Positions 43,585 to 51,494 of a stretch of DNA of 64,000 nt are shown here, piece after piece. This DNA comes from Streptomyces sp. NBC_00271 (GTDB taxonomy: Bacteria > Actinomycetota > Actinomycetes > Streptomycetales > Streptomycetaceae). How positions within the stretch are numbered: position 1 is the first letter of the stretch; the number at the start of each line of letters is the position of its first letter. The DNA is taken from positions 6,758,001-6,822,000 of the forward strand of contig NZ_CP108070.1 in NCBI RefSeq assembly GCF_036178845.1. The letters run 5' to 3'. The position numbers and the translations under genes are program-made. The notes below the pieces were generated by a model, which ran no database searches, was not told the DNA's origin, and saw only the letters and a program-made list of their open reading frames with translations.

Positions 43585-44031
43585 GTGCTGACGATCCACA
43601 CCGCCGACGAGCTGCGCATCAGCTGGGACGCGGACCCGCTGAAGGACGGCGCGGTCGCCGTGGAGGGCGACCGGGTCGCGGGCACCGGCCCGCTGGACGT
43701 GCTCCTTGAGCGCTTTCCGGGGGCGCGGGTCCGCAGCTGGCCCGGGACCCTCGGGCCGGCGCTCGTCCACGAGGACCCACTGCCGGAGGCGCCGTCCCCA
43801 CGGGAACGGGTTCACGCCATTCTGAAGTCGGGTGCCACGGCGGTACTGGCGGAGTACGCCGACACCCCCGGCCTCCGCGCGGCGGCCTCCCGCAACGAGG
43901 TCGCCGTACTCCGCAGTGCAAGAAAGCCCGAGATCACCGACACCGGCCGGGCCGACTTGGCGGTCTTCGACGCGGACGGGACGTGCTTGGCGACGGTGTG
44001 CGCCGGACGCTTGGTACACAGACGCCGCTGA
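43585..44031 (+). CDS. Amidohydrolase-like protein lacking the catalytic barrel, 148 aa
   Basis: Resembles the two ends of a metal-dependent amidohydrolase without the middle. The front is LTIHTADELRISWDADPL and GAVAVEGDRVAGTGPLDVLL, ending RVRSWPGTLGPALVHEDPL where a HxH motif would be. The end is GRADLAVFDADGTCLATVCA, the usual C-terminal beta part. The metal ligands (HxH, later H and D) are gone. Codon use is normal, so the gene is kept. It begins 7 bp after mqnC and is presumably co-expressed. Aminofutalosine deaminases of the amidohydrolase family act in the same pathway, so a relic or structural relative is possible. Confidence 0.7.
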   Translation: MLTIHTADELRISWDADPLKDGAVAVEGDRVAGTGPLDVLLERFPGARVRSWPGTLGPALVHEDPLPEAPSPRERVHAILKSGATAVLAEYADTPGLRAAASRNEVAVLRSARKPEITDTGRADLAVFDADGTCLATVCAGRLVHRRR

Positions 44032-44054
44032 ACTTCTTCATCCCGGGCGGGGAA

Positions 44055-44075
44055 GCGCCCCGTTTTTAGGGGCGC
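44055..44075. terminator. Hairpin between convergent genes
   Basis: GCGCCCC (44055-44061) pairs with GGGGCGC (44069-44075), with loop GTTTTTA, between the mini-amidohydrolase and GH18 genes. Confidence 0.75.
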
Positions 44076-44131
44076 GGGACTGTGTATATATGCGGCTCCG
44101 CCGCGGGGCGCGACCAGCCCCCACCGGCCCG
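44069..44131. repeat. Interrupted copy of the dispersed repeat
   Basis: GGGGCGCGGGactg is followed by about 30 bp of extra sequence (TGTATATATGCGGCTCCGCC and so on) and then GGGGCGCGACCAGCCCCCAC, so it reads as a copy of the 13101-13127 element with an insertion. Confidence 0.6.
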
Positions 44132-44149
44132 CAGATCAGAGATGCGCCG

Positions 44150-45202
44150 TCACCCGGCGAACGCCTCCGCAAACGCCCCCGAACTCTGCGAAACCCCACT
44201 GCAATTGGTGGCCGCATCGTCCGAAGAAGCGTCATCACTCGAACACTGCTGATCCCGGAACGTCGACCACATCGACACCCAAGCGATCTTCTTGGACTCG
44301 GCAAACGCACGGACCTGCGCCGCGTCCGAGAGGCTGAACTTCTCATTGGCCACGTCGTTGTCCCCGATCATCGACGTCAACGCGAGCCCCTGCCAGGCCC
44401 CCGCACTCGACAGCCCGAACACCTCCTGCAGCTGATCGTGGGTCGCCTTGGCGGACGTCTCGGCGTAGTCGCCCATGTCCCCGGCGTACGAACTCCCGTA
44501 ATTCATGGTCATGATGTTGACCGTGGAGACCGTCACGGCGTTGTCGTTGGCGGACTCCAGCAGCGCCAGACCGTCCGAATCCAGCCCGGACGGCATCACC
44601 GGCAGCGTGAAGGACACTTTCAGGTCACCGCGCTCCTTCTGGAGCAGCGCGATCGCCTTGGACCGCAGCGCCACCGACGCGGAGTCGGTCAGCGCGTCCC
44701 CCTCGATGTCGAAGTCGGCCTGGGTGGACCCGGCGGCGTCGAGCGCCGCCCCGTACGCCGCCGCGAGCGCGCTCGCGCTGCCGCAGACCTCCGCCAGCTC
44801 CTTGCCGGACGCCCCGCCGAACGAGACGCGCACACTCGCGCCGGACTCCTTCAGCGCCGAGATCCGGGACTTCACGGCGGCCTTGTCGATGGCGTCCGTG
44901 CCGTTCCACTTGGCCGTGCAGTGGGTGCCGTCGGAGATCACGAAGGCCAGGTTGTACGTGGTCGGAGACCCCGTCGAGTCCGTCGCGGAGGCCTCCGTGG
45001 CGCTCACGTAGGGCGCGTACGAGGTGCTGGGCGAGGTGTCGGAGGAGGACGCGCTCTCGGAGGGCGCCGCACTCGTCCGCGGAGCCCGGGAGGTCTGCGC
45101 GGGCGCCGCGTCCGTGGTACCCGTACCACCGGACGAGCACCCCGCCGCCGCCAGAGCAAACAGGCAGGTGAGCCCGGCAGCCGGCCTCAGATAACCCCTC
45201 AT
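44150..45202 (-). CDS. GH18 chitinase-like lipoprotein, 350 aa
   Basis: The signal ends at a probable lipobox (ALAAAGC, Cys22), and a Ser/Thr-rich linker follows to about residue 70. The GH18 domain is seen in TYNLAFVISDGTHCTAKWNG, VRVSFGGASGKELAE and the catalytic DxDxE at D163-D165-E167 (QADFDIEGDAL), with later MTMNYGSSY and WVSMWST. The catalytic Glu is present, so the protein may cleave chitin or another N-acetylglucosamine glycan. It is divergent from the glycan operon that starts at 45510 across a 307-bp gap with a palindrome and direct repeats. Confidence 0.85.
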   Translation of the reverse strand: MRGYLRPAAGLTCLFALAAAGCSSGGTGTTDAAPAQTSRAPRTSAAPSESASSSDTSPSTSYAPYVSATEASATDSTGSPTTYNLAFVISDGTHCTAKWNGTDAIDKAAVKSRISALKESGASVRVSFGGASGKELAEVCGSASALAAAYGAALDAAGSTQADFDIEGDALTDSASVALRSKAIALLQKERGDLKVSFTLPVMPSGLDSDGLALLESANDNAVTVSTVNIMTMNYGSSYAGDMGDYAETSAKATHDQLQEVFGLSSAGAWQGLALTSMIGDNDVANEKFSLSDAAQVRAFAESKKIAWVSMWSTFRDQQCSSDDASSDDAATNCSGVSQSSGAFAEAFAG

Positions 45203-45509
45203 TGCGTATGCACCCGCTCTCGTGATTTCTGTCTCAGGACCGAAACAAAGTGCGATTCGGGAGTTCCAAGGTGGCACATCCGAGGGTGATTCCCGAATAC
45301 AGGAAGCGCATGGGTAACCCATGAGTAGCGGTACGCGAATCGGGCAAGCAGGGTCGCGAATCGGTACACAAGGTAAATATGTATCGACCCTGGGCTGCGT
45401 GGATGTTCAAGGATTCTCTCAGGGAATGGACAGCTTGGGCCAAGTTTCATGGGCGCCTCACATGAGAACCAGAGAATTGGCCACATAAAGGAGCCCTAAT
45501 ATCCGGGGA
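45203..45509. other. Divergent control region of GH18 and glycan genes
   Basis: No gene; A+T-richer than the surroundings. CATGGGT-a-ACCCATG (45309-45323) is a perfect palindrome, and CGCGAATCGG is repeated at 45334-45343 and 45355-45364, 21 bp (two helical turns) apart. A possible -10 lies at about 45374-45380 (AATATGT). Which gene is controlled is not clear. Confidence 0.55.
45309..45364. promoter_or_regulatory. Palindrome and spaced direct repeats
   Basis: CATGGGT/ACCCATG palindrome at 45309-45323 and CGCGAATCGG direct repeats at 45334 and 45355. They lie about 110-160 bp upstream of the GH18 ATG and 145-200 bp upstream of the glycan gene. Confidence 0.5.
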
Positions 45510-45914
45510 ATGCAATCCGAGTCAGCCATCGAAAACCACAGTCAAGGGCGCGGCCGCCGCCGTAAACGCGGCAACGCGTCCGAAGACGGTCCCGTGTTCG
45601 TTGACAACTCCGGGCGCAGAGCACGTCTGCTGCGCAGGTTCGGCATGCTCGTCGGTGCCGTCTGCTTCGGTTACGCGGTCGTCCTCGGGATGGCCTTCAT
45701 GGGCTGGGGCACCTCGCTGACCCCGTCCTCGCTCTTCCCGTTCGGCGGCGGCCAGGCCGGCTCCGCACCCGGGGGCAACCTTCGGCCGCAGGGCGGCGTG
45801 GCCCCCACCGGCAGGCCGACCGGCACCCCGCCGTCGGGCCTGCGCACGGGCACGGCCCCCTCCTCGGTCGCTTCCCCAGCCGCATCCGCGTCCGCTTCCA
45901 CCGGCGCCAACTGA
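45510..45914 (+). CDS. Small single-pass membrane protein, 134 aa
   Basis: A charged cytoplasmic segment (GRGRRRKRGN and RRARLLRRFG), one helix (GMLVGAVCFGYAVVLGMAFMG), and an outside Gly/Pro/Ser/Thr-rich tail (GGVAPTGRPTGTPPSG). No domain is recognised. The position 19 bp upstream of the deacetylase-glycosyltransferase gene implies an accessory role in that complex, as small subunits assist other polysaccharide synthases. The start at 45510 is the most likely, but its ribosome site is weak. Confidence 0.7.
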   Translation: MQSESAIENHSQGRGRRRKRGNASEDGPVFVDNSGRRARLLRRFGMLVGAVCFGYAVVLGMAFMGWGTSLTPSSLFPFGGGQAGSAPGGNLRPQGGVAPTGRPTGTPPSGLRTGTAPSSVASPAASASASTGAN

Positions 45915-45933
45915 CCGGAACGGACCCACCTCC

Positions 45934-48345
45934 ATGACTTCGACGACGCCTTCACGCGGCCGCCGGCGCGCCCCCACCAAGATGGAGCGGGCGGCCGGCA
46001 AGGCCGCGGCGCTGCAGAAACCGCGTGTGATCCTCGCCCTGCTGCTTCTGCTGGGGCTCACCAGCGTGATGCTGCTCGACGGCTATCTGCGTTCCGAGAT
46101 CGGCAACGACGCGCGGGTGCGCGACGGCGCGGCCTACGACAAGGTGCCGCAGAAGATCCTCGACGGCGGTCCGCTCCTGACGTTCACGGGCGGCACGGCC
46201 AAGACCCAGTCCGTTCCGAACAAGACCATCGTGCTCACCTTCGACGACGGTCCGACCCCGACCTGGACCCCCCAGATCCTCAAGGTGCTCGACGACAACA
46301 ACGTCGAGGCCACCTTCTTCATGGTCGGCTCGATGGTCTCCCGCTATCCGGGCGTCGTGAAGGACCTCGTGGACCAGGGCAACGAGGTCGGCATCCACAC
46401 CTTCACCCACGTCGACCTCTCCTACCAGGGCGCGGGCCGGCTCCAGCGCGAGCTGAAGCAGACCCAGCTCGCGCTCGCGGGTGCGGCGGGGATCACGACG
46501 ACGCTGTTCCGGGCCCCGTACTCCTCGGAGATCAACGCCGTCGACAACTACAGCTGGCCCGTCTACAAGGAGATCGGCAACCTCGGCTACACCAGCGTCT
46601 TCGTCGACACCGACAGCGACGACTGGAAGAAGCCGGGCGTCTCGAAGATCGTCCAGTGGGCCACGCCGAAGGACAACAAGGGCGCCGTCGTCCTCATGCA
46701 CGACGCGGGCGGCGACCGCTCGGAGACGGTCAAGGCGCTCGACACGTACATCAAGAAGATGAAGGCGAAGGGGTACTCCTTCACCACCGTCAGCGGCGCG
46801 ATGGCGAAGCTGAACGGGGCGCAGAACGGCGCCGGCCGCACGGGCACCGCCGGTTCCGGACAGGCCGTCGAGGCCGGGGTCGGACAGACCGGTGCGGGTG
46901 CGGGTGCGGGTGTCGGAGCGGGTGCGGGTGCGGGGGCCGGTGCGCTGGGCGAGCAGCCGGGCGGCGCGCAGTCCGCGCCCGGTTCGGGCTCTGCCAACAG
47001 CTCCTCCAACAACTCCTCCAACAAGGTGAACATCGAGCAGTCCGGCCAGCAGAAGGCCACCGGCTCGACCCTCTACGAGGGCAAGGCCCTCATCTACGCG
47101 GTCGCGGTCGCCGAATGGGTCCTGCCGTTGCTCTCCTGGCTGTTGCTGGTCGTCGGCATCTCCGTCATGGGCCGCTTCGGGATGATGCTGATCCTCGCCC
47201 GCCGCCACTACAGACAGCGCAACAGGAAACGCGGCAAGGGCGGCAAGTTCAGCTGGGGGCCGACGGTCACCAGGCCGGTGACGGTGATCGTGCCCGCGTA
47301 CAACGAGAAGGAGTGCATCGCCAACACGCTCCACTCGCTGGCGCAGAGCACCCATCCGATCGAGATCATCGTCGTCGACGACGGCTCCACGGACGGCACC
47401 AAGGAGATCGCCGAGTCACTGGGCCTGCCCAACGTCCGGGTCATCCGCCAGGAGAACGCGGGCAAACCGGCCGCCCTCAACAACGGTGTCCGCAACGCCA
47501 GTTACGACATCGTCGTGATGATGGACGGCGACACCGTCTTCGAACCGGACGCCGTGCACCAGCTCGTCCAGCCCTTCGCGGACCCGGGCATCGGCGCGGT
47601 CGCGGGCAACGCCAAGGTCGGCAACCGCAACACCATCATCGGCGCCTGGCAGCACATCGAGTACGTGATGGGCTTCAACCTCGACCGTCGCATGTACGAC
47701 CTGCTGCGCTGCATGCCCACCATCCCGGGCGCGATCGGCGCGTTCCGCCGCGACGCGGTCCTCGAGGTCGGCGGCATGAGCGAGGACACGCTCGCCGAGG
47801 ACACCGACATCACCATCGCGATGCACCGCGCGGGCTGGCGGGTCGTCTACCAGGAGCACGCCAGGGCCTGGACGGAGGCGCCGAGTTCGCTGAAGCAGCT
47901 GTGGTCGCAGCGCTACCGCTGGTCGTACGGCACCATGCAGGCGCTGTGGAAGCACCGCAAGTCGCTGACGGACAAGGGTCCGTCGGGCCGCTTCGGCCGC
48001 ATCGGCATGCCGCTCGTCGTGATCTTCCAGATCATCACGCCGGTCCTCGCTCCGCTCATCGACGTGTTCACCATCTACTCGATGATCTTCGTGGACTTCT
48101 GGGCCTCACTGCTGGCCTGGCTGGCGGTGCTGGTCGTCCAACTCGTCTGCGCCGCCTACGCGTTCCGCCTCGACCGCGAGAAGTACCGCTACCTCGCGAT
48201 GCTGCCGCTGCAGCAGCTCGCCTACCGCCAGATGATGTACCTCGTCCTGATCCACTCCTCCGTGACCGCCCTAACCGGCGGCCGCCTCCGCTGGCAGAAG
48301 CTCAAGCGCACGGGTGAGGTCGGGACCCCGGCAGGAGTGAGCTGA
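45934..48345 (+). CDS. Polysaccharide deacetylase-glycosyltransferase fusion, 803 aa
   Basis: A helix at about 32-50 leads to an outside NodB domain with TFDDG (102-106), HTFTH (155-159), FRAPYS and VLMHDAGG. A low-complexity linker of Gly-Ala repeats (320-337) and Ser/Asn follows, then helices (about 385-420) back to the cytoplasm. The GT2 domain has VIVPAYNEKE, DDGSTDG, DGD (531-533), EDTD (622-625) and QRYRW (659-663), the processive-synthase signature of the poly-N-acetylglucosamine/chitin/hyaluronan class, then more helices. It should polymerise and partly deacetylate an amino-sugar glycan. The Streptomyces MatB protein has a similar fusion, but I cannot say it is the orthologue. Confidence 0.9.
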   Translation: MTSTTPSRGRRRAPTKMERAAGKAAALQKPRVILALLLLLGLTSVMLLDGYLRSEIGNDARVRDGAAYDKVPQKILDGGPLLTFTGGTAKTQSVPNKTIVLTFDDGPTPTWTPQILKVLDDNNVEATFFMVGSMVSRYPGVVKDLVDQGNEVGIHTFTHVDLSYQGAGRLQRELKQTQLALAGAAGITTTLFRAPYSSEINAVDNYSWPVYKEIGNLGYTSVFVDTDSDDWKKPGVSKIVQWATPKDNKGAVVLMHDAGGDRSETVKALDTYIKKMKAKGYSFTTVSGAMAKLNGAQNGAGRTGTAGSGQAVEAGVGQTGAGAGAGVGAGAGAGAGALGEQPGGAQSAPGSGSANSSSNNSSNKVNIEQSGQQKATGSTLYEGKALIYAVAVAEWVLPLLSWLLLVVGISVMGRFGMMLILARRHYRQRNRKRGKGGKFSWGPTVTRPVTVIVPAYNEKECIANTLHSLAQSTHPIEIIVVDDGSTDGTKEIAESLGLPNVRVIRQENAGKPAALNNGVRNASYDIVVMMDGDTVFEPDAVHQLVQPFADPGIGAVAGNAKVGNRNTIIGAWQHIEYVMGFNLDRRMYDLLRCMPTIPGAIGAFRRDAVLEVGGMSEDTLAEDTDITIAMHRAGWRVVYQEHARAWTEAPSSLKQLWSQRYRWSYGTMQALWKHRKSLTDKGPSGRFGRIGMPLVVIFQIITPVLAPLIDVFTIYSMIFVDFWASLLAWLAVLVVQLVCAAYAFRLDREKYRYLAMLPLQQLAYRQMMYLVLIHSSVTALTGGRLRWQKLKRTGEVGTPAGVS
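46891..46944 (+). repeat. Gly-Ala codon repeat in the deacetylase-synthase linker
   Basis: GGTGCGGGTGCGGGTGCGGG-type repeat encodes GAGAGVGAGAGAGAG between the NodB part and the second membrane helices. Confidence 0.75.
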
Positions 48346-48346
48346 C

Positions 48347-49732
48347 ATGAGCTGGGGCTCGGAACAACAGCGGTACCAGGGATATGAGGGGTACCAAGGC
48401 CAGCAGGAGTACCAGGGCCAGCAGGAGTACCAGGGCCAGCAGGGCCAGCAGGGATATGACTATGGGTACGGGCAGCAGCCCGATCCCTACGGCCAGGGTC
48501 GGCAGCCTCAGATCCCCCAGCAGTACGGCTACGGCCAGGGGTACGTCGACCATGGCCAGGTGTACGTCACCGAGACGGCGCCCGTGCCGGTGATCGAGCC
48601 GGAGCCCGCGGCGGACGCAGCCGTCCCGACCGAGCCCAGCCCTGACGCCGGGGAGCCCGAAAGCCCCGCCGCCGACCCGGCGCCGAAGGCCAAACGCACC
48701 GGACGCGACCGCTACTTCGACGCGCTGCGCGCCGTCGCGCTGGTCCGTGTCGTGGCGTACCACACCTTCGGCTGGGCCTGGGCCGGCCTCGTCTTCCCGT
48801 CGATGGGCGTGATGTTCGCGCTCGCCGGCTCGCTGATGGCCAAGTCCCTGGAACGCCCCGCGCTCAAGGTGGTCAAGAGCCGGATGCGACGGCTGCTGCC
48901 GCCCTTCTGGTTCTGGAGCTTCTTCGTCGTGGTGGCGATGCTGATCCACGACTGGATGCCGGGCTGGCAGATCGTCTTCTGGATCGTGCCGGTCGGCGAC
49001 CCGCCGGGCAACCAGTGGGGCATCCAGGCCTGGGAGATCCTCTGGTACCTGCGGACGTACCTCTGGTTCGTCCTGATGTCCCCGCTGCTCCTCAAGGTCT
49101 TCCGCAAGGCCCCCCTCCCGGTCCTGCTCCTCTCCCTCGCCCCGATCCTGGTCTTCCAGTACGCCTGGCAGCCTCCGTCCAACCGCTTCGGCAGCGGCCT
49201 GACGGACTTCGCCACCTTCCTGTTCTGCTGGCTGGTCGGCTTCGCGCACCGCGAGGGCGTGCTCCAGCGGCTCAAGCCCGCCCTGGTGATCCTGGCGTCG
49301 CTCGCCCTCCTGGCGTACGGCGGCTGGTACACCTTCGCGCACCAGGCGGAGTTCGGTACGTACGACCTGGACGAGGTGGTCCCCGTCGCGCAGACCTTCT
49401 GGTCGGCCGGCTTCGTGACGCTGCTGATGTACTTCAAGGCGTACTACGACGTCGACTTCGCCTGGCTCGCCCGCTTCAAGCGGCTCGACCGGATCGTGAC
49501 GATCTTCAACGGCCGGGCGGTGACGATCTACCTCTGGCACGAGATCGCCCTCGTGCTCACGGTCCCGCTGATCGACCAGTTCTGGAAGGTGCCCGCCTTC
49601 GAGAAGTGGCTGCCGCTGGAGAGCCAGTGGTTCATGTTCGGCATCGGCTGGGTGCTGATCTGGGTCGCCATCCCGCTGGTCGGCTGGGTCGAGGACGTGG
49701 CCGCCAAGAAGAAGCCGAAGCTGCTCCCCTGA
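48347..49732 (+). CDS. Acyltransferase family 3 membrane protein, 461 aa
   Basis: Acyl_transf_3-type polytopic membrane enzyme: the start of the domain is RDRYFDALRAVALVRVVAYHTFG, with a conserved His and RxxR-like RMRRLLPPFWFW, and about ten helices follow. A cytoplasmic N-terminal segment of 115 residues is rich in Gln, Tyr and Gly (YQGQQE repeats), then Pro/Glu-rich. Such enzymes O-acetylate surface glycans. Its ATG lies 1 bp after the synthase stop, so it should modify that glycan. A GGAG ribosome site is inside the end of the synthase gene. Confidence 0.88.
   Translation: MSWGSEQQRYQGYEGYQGQQEYQGQQEYQGQQGQQGYDYGYGQQPDPYGQGRQPQIPQQYGYGQGYVDHGQVYVTETAPVPVIEPEPAADAAVPTEPSPDAGEPESPAADPAPKAKRTGRDRYFDALRAVALVRVVAYHTFGWAWAGLVFPSMGVMFALAGSLMAKSLERPALKVVKSRMRRLLPPFWFWSFFVVVAMLIHDWMPGWQIVFWIVPVGDPPGNQWGIQAWEILWYLRTYLWFVLMSPLLLKVFRKAPLPVLLLSLAPILVFQYAWQPPSNRFGSGLTDFATFLFCWLVGFAHREGVLQRLKPALVILASLALLAYGGWYTFAHQAEFGTYDLDEVVPVAQTFWSAGFVTLLMYFKAYYDVDFAWLARFKRLDRIVTIFNGRAVTIYLWHEIALVLTVPLIDQFWKVPAFEKWLPLESQWFMFGIGWVLIWVAIPLVGWVEDVAAKKKPKLLP
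48392..48442 (+). repeat. YQGQQE 18-bp tandem repeat
   Basis: Three near-identical 18-bp units (TACCAGGGCCAGCAGGAG) encode YQGQQE in the N-terminal part of the acyltransferase. Confidence 0.85.
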
Positions 49733-49804
49733 AGGGGGCGTGTGAGACCGGCGTACGGGCCGGGCGCCGCAGAGTCGCCCGGCCCGTGCTGCCACAATGG
49801 GGGA

Positions 49805-50500
49805 GTGACCCGCGCATCCCTGGACAAGCAGCCGCACGAAGTCGCCTCGATGTTCGACGACGTGGCGGAACGGTACGACCTGACGAACGACGTGCTGTCG
49901 CTCGGCCAGGACCGGGTGTGGCGCAAGGAGGTCGCGAAGGCGGTCGACGCGCGCCCCGCGCAGAAGATCCTCGACCTGGCGGCCGGTACGGCGACCTCGT
50001 CGCTCCCCTTCGCCCGCACCGGCGCGTACGTCGTGCCCTGCGACTTCTCCCTCGGCATGCTCCGGGTCGGCAAGAAGAACCACCCCTGGCTGCCGCTGAC
50101 CGCGGGCGACGCGACGAAGCTGCCCTTCAAGGACGACACCTTCGACGCGGTGACGATCTCCTTCGGCCTGCGCAACGTCCAGGAGACCGACACGGCGCTG
50201 AGCGAGCTGTACCGGGTGACCAAGCCCGGCGGCCGGGTCGTGATCTGCGAGTTCTCGCACCCCACCTGGGCGCCGTTCCGCACGGTCTACACCGAGTACC
50301 TGATGCGCGCGCTGCCGCCGGTCGCCCGTGCCGTGTCCTCCAACCCCGACGCGTACGTCTATCTCGCCGAGTCCATCCGCGCCTGGCCGAACCAGCCCGA
50401 GCTCGCCGAGAAGCTGCGCAAGGCAGGCTGGTCGAAGGTGGCCTGGCGGAACCTGACGGGCGGCGTGGTGGCCCTGCACCGAGGCTTCAAAGCCGCCTGA
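49805..50500 (+). CDS. menG: Demethylmenaquinone methyltransferase, 231 aa
   Basis: UbiE/MenG-type SAM methyltransferase, the last menaquinone ring step. SAM motifs: [37 protein letters not shown] with the downstream [11 protein letters not shown], and [15 protein letters not shown]. The N-terminal [18 protein letters not shown] is typical. The GTG at 49805 follows GGGGGA; an earlier ATG gives extra non-family residues. It lies 72 bp after the acyltransferase. Confidence 0.94.
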   Translation: MTRASLDKQPHEVASMFDDVAERYDLTNDVLSLGQDRVWRKEVAKAVDARPAQKILDLAAGTATSSLPFARTGAYVVPCDFSLGMLRVGKKNHPWLPLTAGDATKLPFKDDTFDAVTISFGLRNVQETDTALSELYRVTKPGGRVVICEFSHPTWAPFRTVYTEYLMRALPPVARAVSSNPDAYVYLAESIRAWPNQPELAEKLRKAGWSKVAWRNLTGGVVALHRGFKAA

Positions 50501-50548
50501 CCGCTGGGCCGGACAACCTGCCGCACCCGGCTCTCGCGAGTGCCCGGC

Positions 50549-50890
50549 TCACCTGAGCACCTCGAAGGAATTTCCGGGCTCGTCGAGCTCGCGGCGCATT
50601 CCGCCCGACGGCGGACGAGGCAGGCGCGGCTCGCGCACTCCCGAGCCGCCCTCCGCGTCACCGAGGTCGAACCACACGGTGACCACGGCCCCGCGCGGTA
50701 CCTCGGAGCCGGGCGGTGGAAACTGGCGTACGACGTAGTCGACGACCGTGAGATGGAAGTCGGGCCGGTCGGGCGCGACGAGCAGCACACCTCGCGCCTC
50801 GGCCGTCTCACGTGCGTCCACGGCCATCAGGCCGATGAGCCGCGGCACGCGCACTTCGGGTGTCTCGGGTGTTATACGCACAGACGTCAC
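50549..50890 (-). CDS. PASTA-domain protein, 113 aa
   Basis: One PASTA domain (VPRLIGLMAVDARETAEARG to GAVVTVWFD) without a signal or membrane helix, so it is unusual for being intracellular. The C-terminus is Gly/Pro/Arg-rich. The GTG at 50890 is a plausible start, although no strong ribosome site is visible. It is convergent with menG and downstream of the GNAT gene on the same strand (50 bp). Confidence 0.72.
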   Translation of the reverse strand: MTSVRITPETPEVRVPRLIGLMAVDARETAEARGVLLVAPDRPDFHLTVVDYVVRQFPPPGSEVPRGAVVTVWFDLGDAEGGSGVREPRLPRPPSGGMRRELDEPGNSFEVLR

Positions 50891-50940
50891 CCCCAGCGGT
50901 ACCGGAAGGGTAAGCCCGCGCCGGGCCCTTTCGGAAGCCG

Positions 50941-51447
50941 TCAGAGGGCGAGGCGGTAGCAGTGCGCGGGCTCGGCCGTCGCGGGATGGGTGAAGACCTC
51001 GGCCAGTTCCATGCCGACGCGTCGGGTCACGGCGATGGAGCGCTCGTTGCCCTGTCTGACCACGGCGACGACATCCGAGACGCCCGCCGCGCGCACCCGC
51101 TCCAGAGTGGTGAGCGCGGCGGCGGTGACGTACCCCTTGCCCCAATGCGCCCTGCCGAGCCGCCACCCGATCTCGATCTCGCCCTTCGGTCCCCACTCGC
51201 GCGGCCACGGCTGCGCCCCGGTGAAGCCCAGCACCTCGTCCTCCGGGCCGACCATGGTCCACAGACAGAAACCCAGTTCGGCGTCGTGCCGGCGCTGCCG
51301 CGCGGTGAGCTCCTCGTACACGGACAGTTCGGCCGCCTTCCCACCGTGGAACTCCATGACCTCGGGGTCGGCGAAGATCCGGTGCCAGGCGAACGCGTCC
51401 TCGTCGGTGGGGACACGCAGCCGTACGTCGGGGAGAGCTCGGTTCAC
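50941..51447 (-). CDS. GNAT acetyltransferase (RimJ/RimL-like), 168 aa
   Basis: Acetyltransf_3 pattern: LRVPTDEDAFAWHRIFADPEVMEF at the front, GFTGAQPWPREWG, EIGWRLGRAHWGKGYVTAAALT (CoA motif) and ERSIAVTRRVGMELAEVF. The likely activity is N-terminal or small-molecule acetylation. The GTG at 51445-51447 is the start. It is divergent from the FAD reductase gene. Confidence 0.88.
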   Translation of the reverse strand: MNRALPDVRLRVPTDEDAFAWHRIFADPEVMEFHGGKAAELSVYEELTARQRRHDAELGFCLWTMVGPEDEVLGFTGAQPWPREWGPKGEIEIGWRLGRAHWGKGYVTAAALTTLERVRAAGVSDVVAVVRQGNERSIAVTRRVGMELAEVFTHPATAEPAHCYRLAL

Positions 51448-51494
51448 GGGGCAACCCTTCAGCCAGGTGATCAGTACCGCTGCATAGACTGCCC

